64,000 nucleotides of DNA, from the NCBI GenBank assembly GCA_902500715.1, contig CABVRO010000002.1, positions 1 through 64,000 of the forward strand, read 5' to 3'. The DNA comes from an uncultured Nitrospira sp. Lineage in GTDB: Bacteria > Nitrospirota > Nitrospiria > Nitrospirales > Nitrospiraceae. The notes under the pieces were generated by a model, which saw nothing but the letters and a program-made list of their open reading frames with translations, was not told the DNA's origin and did not search any database. Every line of letters starts with the position of its first letter. The stretch's first letter is position 1. Positions 55,043-62,579 of this stretch are shown piece by piece. Position numbers and translations under genes: made by a program.

Positions 55043-56191
55043 ATGAATGTTCCACTTCTCGATCTGAAAGCGCAGCACGAACCAATTCGCAAAGATCTTC
55101 TCGTCGCAATGGAGCGTGTCCTGGATCAAAACAACTTCATCCTCGGGCGCGAGGTAAAGGAACTTGAAGCACAGGTGGCTGCCTATTCCCAGACGCGGTT
55201 TGCCGTGGGGGTGTCGTCCGGGACCGATGCGTTGCTCGCTGCGCTGATGGCGGTGGACATCAAGGCGGGAGATGAAGTCATCACCACACCGTTGTCGTTT
55301 TTTGCGACGGTGGGCGCCATCGTCCGGCTCGGTGCGAGGCCGGTATTCGTGGACATCGATCCCGTCACCTATAACCTCGATCCGGGTCTGGTCGAGACGG
55401 CGGTGACGGCTCGTACCAAGGCCATCATTCCAGTCCATCTGTACGGTCAGTGTGCCGATATGGCACCCATTCTCGAGATTGCGGCGAAACACGGGCTCGC
55501 TGTCGTGGAAGATGCGGCGCAGGCCATCGGGTCTGAATATCGGGACGGTCGGCGGGCGGGCAGCATGGGCACGATGGGTTGCTTCTCATTTTTTCCCAGC
55601 AAGAATCTCGGTGGCTTGGGCGATGGCGGTATGGTCGTCACGAACAATGAGAAACTTGCCGAACGGTTGCAAGTGCTGCGGGTACAGGGCGGCAAGCCGA
55701 AGTACTACCACCGCGTCATCGGCGGGAATTTCCGGCTCGATACCCTGCAAGCGGCGGTGCTGAGCGTCAAGTTGCCCTACTTAGATCGTTGGACGGCTTT
55801 GAGGCAGACACACGCTGAACTCTATGAATCCCTGTTTCATGAAGCAAGGATCGAAGGCACATTCGGTGTTCGCTTGCCGCAGGCCGTCTACAAGCAGGAC
55901 GGGGTCGAGCATTATCATATCTACAATCAGTTCGTCATGGCCGTGCCGAAGCGGGATGCCTTGCGCGACTATCTCAAAGAGAAGGGCATCGGTACTGAAA
56001 TTTACTACCCGGTTCCGTTGCATCTCCAGGAATGCCTCGTAACACTTGGGCATCGGGAGGGCGACTACCCTGAGGCCGAACGGGCCTGCCGGGAGTTGGT
56101 CGCCTTGCCTATCTATCCGGAGCTGCACGAAGAGCAGCAACGGTACGTCGCAGAGAGCGTGTGTGCAGGGTTGGCTGCGTTGCAGTCATGA
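55043..56191 (+). CDS. DegT-family aminotransferase, WbpE-like
   Basis: 382 residues. VPLLDLKAQHEPIRKDLLVA at the N-terminus, SSGTDALLAALMA, VEDAAQAIGSEY, and the PLP lysine in FSFFPSKNLGGLGDGG are exactly the forms found in UDP-3-keto-sugar aminotransferases (WbpE/WlbC). It would add the 3-amino group after the WbpB-like domain and before the WbpD-like domain at 43.6 kb. It ends a run of co-oriented genes; the next 260 bp contain no gene. Confidence 0.9.
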   Translation: MNVPLLDLKAQHEPIRKDLLVAMERVLDQNNFILGREVKELEAQVAAYSQTRFAVGVSSGTDALLAALMAVDIKAGDEVITTPLSFFATVGAIVRLGARPVFVDIDPVTYNLDPGLVETAVTARTKAIIPVHLYGQCADMAPILEIAAKHGLAVVEDAAQAIGSEYRDGRRAGSMGTMGCFSFFPSKNLGGLGDGGMVVTNNEKLAERLQVLRVQGGKPKYYHRVIGGNFRLDTLQAAVLSVKLPYLDRWTALRQTHAELYESLFHEARIEGTFGVRLPQAVYKQDGVEHYHIYNQFVMAVPKRDALRDYLKEKGIGTEIYYPVPLHLQECLVTLGHREGDYPEAERACRELVALPIYPELHEEQQRYVAESVCAGLAALQS

Positions 56192-56451
56192 TACGTAGTA
56201 GTGCGAATGTCTGCCGCGGTGCAGTCGGTCGTGGTCGCGAGCGTCCCGCCGGGAGATGAGCCGCCATAGGTAGACGGTTTTCCGCAATCCGGCGTCACAT
56301 TCTACCTCCTTTGTATCGCGATCCCTCCTGTAAGGGTCTTCTTTGGTGAGAGAACCACGGACATGTTTCTCCACGTTCAAGTTGGAGCGCAGGACGGTGC
56401 CTGCAGAAGGACGCGCGTCGTTCTGATCCCTGTCCTACAAAAGGTGTTGCC

Positions 56452-56955
56452 ATGACGAGTCGGGAGCAGCTGATCAGAGCCAGACTTGCCATCCTTACGA
56501 TGGCGGCGGAGCTCAAGAATGTGGTGAGGGCCTGCCGGTTAGCCGGAGTGAGTCGATCTCACTTTTATGCGATGAAGAGGGCCTACGAGACGCAGGGGAA
56601 GGAGGGGTTGGCTCCGCGCGCCCGCCGGAAACCGCTGATGCCTAATCGGACCCCTGCTTCGTTGGAACGGCATATCCTCTCGAAAACATACGAGAATCCG
56701 TCTGTCAGCTATCTCAGGCTTGCGGGACAAATTCAGCTCGACGGGGTCGCCGTGACGCCTGCGATGGTTCGGTATGTCTGGCAACGGGAGAGATTATCGA
56801 CCCGTGCCGCCCGTATCCAGTGGGTCAAAATGATGGATCGGCGGAGTCGCGCGTCCGGTCTTGCGCTGACAGAGGTCGGAGAAGGAGGTGACCGTCTCCA
56901 GGTCGCTGTCAGGACAATTCCCGCCTCCGCCGGATCGAAGCGACTGTCATGGTGA
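56452..56955 (+). CDS. truncated IS481-type transposase N-terminus / HTH protein
   Basis: 167 residues. The first 120 resemble the double helix-turn-helix region of IS481/IS3-group transposases (TSREQLIRARLAILTMAAEL, VVRACRLAGVSRSHFYAMKR, YETQGKEGLAPRARRKP, VAVTPAMVRYVWQRERL). The DDE catalytic core that should follow is absent; the last 45 residues are unlike transposase. No terminal inverted repeats were seen. It is either a decayed insertion sequence or a captured DNA-binding module, and it stands directly upstream of the mini sorting protein and exosortase. Confidence 0.75.
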   Translation: MTSREQLIRARLAILTMAAELKNVVRACRLAGVSRSHFYAMKRAYETQGKEGLAPRARRKPLMPNRTPASLERHILSKTYENPSVSYLRLAGQIQLDGVAVTPAMVRYVWQRERLSTRAARIQWVKMMDRRSRASGLALTEVGEGGDRLQVAVRTIPASAGSKRLSW

Positions 56956-57017
56956 ATGCGGGTTGGTGGTGCATGTGTTCACGGGACTCGAACTAAGTAT
57001 TTGCCCTGTAATTTCTC

Positions 57018-57046
57018 TTGACGCACATGTTTCAAAACGAGACAAT
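57018..57046 (+). promoter_or_regulatory. sigma70 promoter of the mini sorting protein/exosortase genes
   Basis: TTGACG (57018-57023), 17-nt spacer, GACAAT (57041-57046), about 150 nt before the small gene. It lies downstream of the HTH gene, giving the pair its own transcription start. Confidence 0.5.
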
Positions 57047-57183
57047 GTGCCGGGTCGAATCGATTGCAATATGCCGTCACTGATACGTCGCCGGTTGTAG
57101 AATTCCGGTTGCGGGGTGGTCAGGCGACGCGAACGGGTAGTGTTTATGGTGTGAGTGGGGCCGGGCGGTAGTCATCTTAAATG

Positions 57184-57191
57184 AAAGGAGG
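57184..57191 (+). promoter_or_regulatory. near-perfect ribosome-binding site
   Basis: AAAGGAGG with 7 nt to the ATG at 57199, close to perfect complementarity with the 16S anti-Shine-Dalgarno. This decides the start of the small gene among several in-frame ATG/GTG codons and predicts strong expression. Confidence 0.8.
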
Positions 57192-57198
57192 AGTGGTG

Positions 57199-57360
57199 AT
57201 GATGATGTTGCACATGGGGAATTGGTACAACTGGATTATCGGCATTATCAATGGAGGAACGGGCAACGGTGGCTCGGTTCCTGTCCCCGGAACGTTGCTG
57301 GCGTTTGGCCTCGGCTTCGCAGCCTTTGTGGCCTGGCGGGCAAAGCGCGTGGAAGAATAG
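57199..57360 (+). CDS. 53-residue protein with PEP-CTERM-like sorting tail
   Basis: Very small protein: a 12-residue start rich in Met/Trp (MMMLHMGNWYNW), a glycine-rich middle (NGGTGNGGS) and a complete tripartite sorting signal: VPVPGT, a hydrophobic helix LLAFGLGFAAFVAW and a basic end RAKRVEE. This matches the layout of PEP-CTERM (VPEPS-T, helix, RR) with Pro-Val-Pro-Gly replacing Pro-Glu-Pro. No ordinary cleavable signal peptide is present, although IIGIING is mildly hydrophobic. It lies 266 bp before an exosortase that has an intact active site, so it is the likely resident substrate. No known function; the gene is too short for routine annotation. Confidence 0.8.
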   Translation: MMMLHMGNWYNWIIGIINGGTGNGGSVPVPGTLLAFGLGFAAFVAWRAKRVEE

Positions 57361-57383
57361 CGCCGATTCTGCCGAATGGGCTC

Positions 57384-57416
57384 GGCCGCTCGCGTGAAGC
57401 GATTCTGCGAGCGGCC
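57384..57416 (+). terminator. 10-bp stem-loop between the mini protein gene and exosortase
   Basis: GGCCGCTCGC (57384-57393) pairs perfectly with GCGAGCGGCC (57407-57416), loop 13 nt, 23 nt after the small gene's stop. No T run follows, so it may attenuate or protect the 3' end of the short mRNA rather than terminate fully. Confidence 0.45.
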
Positions 57417-57626
57417 ACCTTCAATCCTCAGTGGTTGTTCGCCGTCCGTCCTTCTGGGTATTTCCCCGCTTCTTCATGCGACACAGCTGAACGTGATAGG
57501 TCGAGCTCGTCAGGGACCTGAACAGGTCTTGGCTCTCGACCATGTGTCTCGCATGGGGAGCCGGTCTTGCGGGTGAGTCCTTGCCCCGCCGAGATACCGC
57601 TCTGTAACCATCCCTGGCGTGATGTC

Positions 57627-58595
57627 ATGAAAATAGTCGATCAGCTCTTCTCCGGGCCTGCGTGGCCTGCGCCGTCCGTGTGGCGGGAATGGCAGACGGC
57701 AGGAGCGATTCTCTCTACGGCGGCTCTCTGTATTGCCGCGCTCTTCTGGCCGACCATTCAATCGATGATCGACGTGTGGGCGAGTTCGCGAACCTTTGCT
57801 CACGGGTTCCTGGTGTTGCCGATCGTCGGGTATCTCGTCTGGTCTTCCCGTGGCCGACTGGTGTTGCTGGTGCCATCTCCCAATGCCTGGGGTGTGGCGG
57901 CTTTAGTGGGAACGGGGATCCTGTGGGGAGCGGGACGACGAGCTGATTTGATATGGCTCCAACAGGCGTCGGTCGTGGCGCTCTTACCCGGGCTGGTCTG
58001 GACGATCTATGGAACGGAAATTGTACGAAGGCTGTCCTGGCCGCTCGGGTTCCTCATCTTTCTTCTTCCCGTCGGGACGTCCCTCGAACCATGGCTTCAG
58101 GACATCACGGCATGGCTTATTCTCCGTGGCCTCGATCTGACGGGTATCGCCTATGTCTATCGAGACTACTCCATCACCGTCGGTCGGGCTGTGTGGGAAG
58201 TCGCCCCTGACTGCGGCGGGCTTCGGTATCTGCTCCCGGGCCTTTCTTTGGCCTATGCCTTCGCCGCCTTAACCTACCGGCACCCGGCTCGGCGAGTGCT
58301 GTTTCTGTTCTTCTGTGCGGTCGTCTTGATGGTCGCCAACGGTCTTCGCGCCTATGGCGTCATTGTCGGGAATCACCTCGGCATTGCGGCGGGTGCCGAC
58401 CATCGCCTGTTCAGCTACACGATCTATGGGGTAACCATGCCCTGCTTGCTCTGGCTGGGCCTCAAATGGAAACAGCGACCTGCCGCCGGCGCGGGAATGG
58501 GCTCCAGTTCCGCCGAGCGGTTCGATGCCGGTAAAGCAATCGTCGCCTCGCTCGTCGGGGTCGGCGGGTTGTTCCTCGTGCGTGTCTCCCTGTAG
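57627..58595 (+). CDS. exosortase (PEP-CTERM-processing transpeptidase-like)
   Basis: 322 residues from ATG 57627 with about eight membrane helices. The family catalytic triad is visible: Cys196 in APDCGGLRYL, Arg241 in ANGLRAYGV, His259 in GADHRLFSYT. Exosortases cleave C-terminal sorting signals at the membrane in bacteria that make exopolysaccharide. It lacks the C-terminal EpsI (DUF3485) domain that many exosortase A proteins carry, and no separate epsI gene follows; a single C-terminal helix is present instead. The neighbouring mini protein is the obvious substrate. Start chosen at ATG with GTGATGTC upstream only weakly matching a ribosome-binding site. Confidence 0.93.
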   Translation: MKIVDQLFSGPAWPAPSVWREWQTAGAILSTAALCIAALFWPTIQSMIDVWASSRTFAHGFLVLPIVGYLVWSSRGRLVLLVPSPNAWGVAALVGTGILWGAGRRADLIWLQQASVVALLPGLVWTIYGTEIVRRLSWPLGFLIFLLPVGTSLEPWLQDITAWLILRGLDLTGIAYVYRDYSITVGRAVWEVAPDCGGLRYLLPGLSLAYAFAALTYRHPARRVLFLFFCAVVLMVANGLRAYGVIVGNHLGIAAGADHRLFSYTIYGVTMPCLLWLGLKWKQRPAAGAGMGSSSAERFDAGKAIVASLVGVGGLFLVRVSL

Positions 58596-58735
58596 CTGCT
58601 CTCCGGGTTCTTCCAGTTGGTCGCACCTTTGCGTTCGATGGCCTCCGTCGGGCAGTCCGTTCCGTTCAGGAACGGCGACGTCCTCAACATCGCATCGTTC
58701 TCCATATTTCCCCGTTGTCTGAGAGGAAATGCACT

Positions 58736-59893
58736 ATGGCCGACTATCTTCCTTTTCATGTTCCCGACATCGACGACGACGATATCGACGCAGTCGTGGG
58801 AGTGCTTCGGTCAGGTTGGCTGACGACCGGCAGCAAGGCTCGGCAATTCGAGCAAGAGTTTGCCGCTAAGGTTGGCGCGCGGTATGCGGTGGCGCTGAAC
58901 TCCTGCACGGCGGCGCTACATCTGGCACTGGAGGCCATCGGTCTTTCGGAGGGGGACGAAGTCATCGTTCCCACCATGACTTTTGCCGCTTCGGCGGAAG
59001 TCGTTACCTATTTCAAGGCCAAACCTGTGCTCGTCGATTGCGTTCCGACGACTTTGAACATAGATCCCGACCTCGTTGAGCGGGCCGTCACGCCCCGGAC
59101 GAAAGCGGTGATCCCCGTTCACTTCGCCGGCCAGCCCTGCGACATGACCCGGATTCTTGAGATTGCGCGTCGCCACGGTCTTCGGGTGATTGAAGATGCG
59201 GCCCACGCCTTTCCGGCTTCCTACAAGGGTAGGGCGATCGGGAGCATCGGTGACTGCACCTGCTTCTCGTTCTACGCCACGAAAAATATTACGACCGGCG
59301 AGGGCGGGATGGTCACGACCGACGACCCCGAGTGGGCGGATCGAATCCGGAGGATGAGCCTGCACGGGCTGAGTCGCGATGCCTGGAAGCGTTATACGAA
59401 CCAGGGGTCCTGGTACTACGAGATCGTCGCGCCGGGGTTCAAATACAATCTCACCGACATGGCGGCGGCGTTGGGACTGTCGCAGCTGCACAAGGCCGAG
59501 CGATTCTGGAAAACACGGGAGCGCTATGCCGCGCTCTATGCAGAGGGGTTTCGAGATCTCCCGGAGATCGCTCCATTGGCCACCCGGGATGAGGTACAGC
59601 ACGCCTGGCATCTCTATGCGATTCAACTCGATCCGGATCGGTTACGCATCACCCGTGAGGAATTTATCGAACGACTGCAACACAAGCAGATCGGATGCAG
59701 TGTCCATTTCATCCCGCTCCACTTGCACCCGTACTACCGCCGCACCGGCGGCTATCGTCCCGAAGATTTTCCAGTCGCGAGCCGCGCCTTTACGGGGATG
59801 GTCTCGCTCCCTCTCTATTCGAAGATGGCTGAAAGCGACGTGCATCGGACGATTGCCGCCGTGCGCGAGTTGGTACTGGAGGTTCGGCGATGA
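58736..59893 (+). CDS. DegT-family sugar aminotransferase, PglE/PseC-like
   Basis: 385 residues from ATG 58736 (GAGAGGAAA upstream). YLPFHVPDIDDDDIDAVVGV, SGWLTTGSKARQFE, LNSCTAALHLALEAIGL, and the PLP lysine in FYATKNITTGEGGMV are typical of UDP-4-keto-6-deoxy-GlcNAc 4-aminotransferases. Its stop overlaps the next gene by 4 nt (ATGA), and that gene encodes the matching 4,6-dehydratase, so together they should make UDP-4-amino-4,6-dideoxy-GlcNAc. Functional assignment is by family and context. Confidence 0.88.
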   Translation: MADYLPFHVPDIDDDDIDAVVGVLRSGWLTTGSKARQFEQEFAAKVGARYAVALNSCTAALHLALEAIGLSEGDEVIVPTMTFAASAEVVTYFKAKPVLVDCVPTTLNIDPDLVERAVTPRTKAVIPVHFAGQPCDMTRILEIARRHGLRVIEDAAHAFPASYKGRAIGSIGDCTCFSFYATKNITTGEGGMVTTDDPEWADRIRRMSLHGLSRDAWKRYTNQGSWYYEIVAPGFKYNLTDMAAALGLSQLHKAERFWKTRERYAALYAEGFRDLPEIAPLATRDEVQHAWHLYAIQLDPDRLRITREEFIERLQHKQIGCSVHFIPLHLHPYYRRTGGYRPEDFPVASRAFTGMVSLPLYSKMAESDVHRTIAAVRELVLEVRR

Positions 59894-62454
59894 AACGCAC
59901 CGTCGATATTGTCGGGGCACTGGTCGGTGTGTTGTTGACCTGGCCGCTGTGGGTGCTGGCTGCCGTTGCCGTCAAGCTCGACTGTCCCGGCCCGGTCTTT
60001 TTTTCACAGACCAGAGTGGGACGAGATCGTCGACCGTTTTCGATCTACAAATTTCGTACCATGACGGCCGATGCGCCGTCGAAGGGCGGGCAGTTGACGA
60101 TCGGGCAGGATACCCGTGTGACCCGGGTCGGGGCCGTTTTGCGAAAGTATAAGATCGATGAATTGCCGCAACTCTGGAATATCCTGACCGGCGACATGAG
60201 TCTCGTCGGCCCCAGGCCGGAAGTTCCACGGTATGTAGACATGTTTGCGGACGCCTACGCAGAGATTCTCGGCGTGCGTCCGGGTCTGACCGATCTCGCC
60301 TCACTCAAGTACATCGATGAAGCATCGGTGCTTGCGGCGGCGGGCAATCCGGATGAAGAATACGTGTCCGTCGTCCTGCCGGAGAAAATCAAACTGGCGA
60401 AGTTCTATGTCCGGCATGCCTCGACGCTGTTGGACCTGGCGATCGTCGCCCAAACCTTGCTCTGCCTGCTGAAGATTCCTTTGTTAGTGTGCGATTTGCC
60501 CGATCTTCAGGTGATCCGGCCGGCCCGATCTTCAGACCTTGGGCCACGATTGATCGCAACGGTCTTGAAATGGCGGCGCCCCCTGATCGTGTTGCTCGAC
60601 ATCGGCCTGATGGTATTAGCCGATTACCTGGCATTCTGGCTGCGGTTCGACGGCCGGATTCCAGACGCGGAATGGGGAAACTTTCTGTTGGTCCTGCCTT
60701 GGTTGCTGATGATTCGCACCGCGGCCTTCTTCATATTTCGCCTCAACGAAGGACTCTGGCGATATACCAGCCTGTGGGACTTGCAGAACATCGTTATCGG
60801 GGTCGGAAGCAGCACCGCGGTGCTTTACGTATGGACACGCTGGGGTATGGGGGTGACGGAGTACCCGCGTTCCATTTTCGTTATCGATGCGATGTTGTTG
60901 ATCGGATTTGCCGCCGGCGTGCGACTCCCTCGACGCGTGTTGCGCGAAGCGGTCATTTACCGCCCCAAGAAGGCCGTGCTTATTATCGGCGCCGGCGACA
61001 GAGGAGAACGCATCGTACGGGAAATGAAACAGAGTCCGACGTCCCGGTACCAGCCCATCGGGTTCATCGACGACCATCTCTCCCTTCGTTACAAGAGAAT
61101 TCATGGGGTCAAGGTGCTCGGCGGCCGCGAGGATTTAGGGGCCATTCTCTCCGCCGAACGACCGGATGAGGTGGTGCTGGCTCTTCCGCAGGTGACGCCG
61201 GACGTCTTACGCCAGATCATGTCCGCTATCGGACCGTTCAAAGTCTCGGTCAAAATGTTGCCGAGTATGCAGGATCTGCTGGGGGATCGCAGCGTGGTCA
61301 GTCAGATCCGGAATGTCGCGGTCGAGGATCTCCTGGCGCGGGCGCCGGTCCATCTGAAGACGGATGCCATGGTGGAGATGGTGGCCGGGCGCCGCGTGCT
61401 GGTTACCGGTGCCGGTGGTTCGATCGGTTCGGAACTGTCGCGTCAGCTCGCCTCTATGGGACCGGAGTCCGTGGTGTTGTATGAACGTCATGAGAACAGT
61501 CTCTATACGATTGCGAAAGAGTTGGAGGATCGTGGGTTCTCTGCCATGGTTCATCCCGTGCTGGGTGACGTGACTGATCGCCGTCGACTCATGGAGACGA
61601 TGACCCGGTATCGGCCCGCCATCGTCTTTCATGCGGCGGCCCACAAACACGTTCCGCTGGTCGAACTCAATCCTGCGGAGGCGTTAAAAAACAACTGTAT
61701 CGGAACCCGCGTTACGGCTGAAGCGGCGGATCGCTGCGGTGTGGAGCGCTTTGTCTTGATTTCGACCGACAAAGCGGTGAATCCATCGAGCGTGATGGGC
61801 GCGACGAAACGCGCCGCGGAACTCATCGTACAGGACATGGCGGAACGGAGTGCGACCCGATTCCTCACCGTGCGGTTCGGCAATGTGTTGGGCAGCAACG
61901 GCAGTGTGCTCCTTCGCTTTCAAGAGCAAATTCAGGCGGGCGGTCCGGTCACCGTCACTCACCCGGACATCCGCCGGTTCTTCATGCTGATACCCGAGGC
62001 CGTGCACCTGGTGTTGCAGGCTGCGACATTGGCTGAACAAGGCGCCACGTATGTTCTGGATATGGGAGAACAGATCAAGGTATTGGACCTTGCCAGAAAC
62101 TTGATTCGATTGTCCGGTTTTGTGCCGGGGCGGGAGATCCCGATCCGGTTTGTCGGATTACGGCCGGGTGAAAAGCTCTATGAAGAGTTGGTCGGTATGG
62201 GAGAAATCGCGGAGCGATCGATCCTGGGGAAGATTCTTCGAATTCGGCGACTGGGCGGAACGGAGGTCAGCAAGGTGGCCGGCATGATGATGGCGATGGA
62301 GGCAGCCGCCTATCTGAACAATTCTGCTAAGGCGATCGAACGCTTGCGCGAACTCGTTCCCGATTTTCGCCCTCCCGACAAGGTAGAAGATGTGGGACTG
62401 TCAGGCACCGAGTGGATCGAGGACGAGGCGACGTTTTCAGCCCCTCAATCGTAG
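59890..62454 (+). CDS. fusion of phosphoglycosyl transferase (PglC-like) and nucleotide-sugar 4,6-dehydratase (WbpM/PglF-like)
   Basis: 854 residues. Residues 1-200 are a small monotopic phosphoglycosyl transferase: re-entrant membrane helix near the N-terminus, FYKFRTM-type IYKFRTMT, catalytic dyad Asp90-Glu91 in YKIDELPQLWN and MSLVGPRPEVPRY. About 225-345 are the four membrane helices of a CapD/WbpM protein, then a first Rossmann domain (VLIIGAGDRGERIV) and the SDR dehydratase domain: GAGGSIGSE at 507-515, catalytic STDKAVNPSSVMGATK with Lys640. One chain therefore both produces a 6-deoxy-4-keto sugar and transfers a sugar phosphate to undecaprenyl phosphate. Usual PglC and PglF are separate proteins. 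Confidence 0.92.
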   Translation: MKRTVDIVGALVGVLLTWPLWVLAAVAVKLDCPGPVFFSQTRVGRDRRPFSIYKFRTMTADAPSKGGQLTIGQDTRVTRVGAVLRKYKIDELPQLWNILTGDMSLVGPRPEVPRYVDMFADAYAEILGVRPGLTDLASLKYIDEASVLAAAGNPDEEYVSVVLPEKIKLAKFYVRHASTLLDLAIVAQTLLCLLKIPLLVCDLPDLQVIRPARSSDLGPRLIATVLKWRRPLIVLLDIGLMVLADYLAFWLRFDGRIPDAEWGNFLLVLPWLLMIRTAAFFIFRLNEGLWRYTSLWDLQNIVIGVGSSTAVLYVWTRWGMGVTEYPRSIFVIDAMLLIGFAAGVRLPRRVLREAVIYRPKKAVLIIGAGDRGERIVREMKQSPTSRYQPIGFIDDHLSLRYKRIHGVKVLGGREDLGAILSAERPDEVVLALPQVTPDVLRQIMSAIGPFKVSVKMLPSMQDLLGDRSVVSQIRNVAVEDLLARAPVHLKTDAMVEMVAGRRVLVTGAGGSIGSELSRQLASMGPESVVLYERHENSLYTIAKELEDRGFSAMVHPVLGDVTDRRRLMETMTRYRPAIVFHAAAHKHVPLVELNPAEALKNNCIGTRVTAEAADRCGVERFVLISTDKAVNPSSVMGATKRAAELIVQDMAERSATRFLTVRFGNVLGSNGSVLLRFQEQIQAGGPVTVTHPDIRRFFMLIPEAVHLVLQAATLAEQGATYVLDMGEQIKVLDLARNLIRLSGFVPGREIPIRFVGLRPGEKLYEELVGMGEIAERSILGKILRIRRLGGTEVSKVAGMMMAMEAAAYLNNSAKAIERLRELVPDFRPPDKVEDVGLSGTEWIEDEATFSAPQS

Positions 62455-62579
62455 CGTGCGCCGTTCACCGGGCCGGTGAGCGCATGGATAGACTCCGGGT
62501 CTTCGAGGGCGCGCCTCGGGTTCGGCGACCGGGCGTATTCGTCATCAGTCCGTTGACAGTAACAGGTAAGGTGGAGGCT

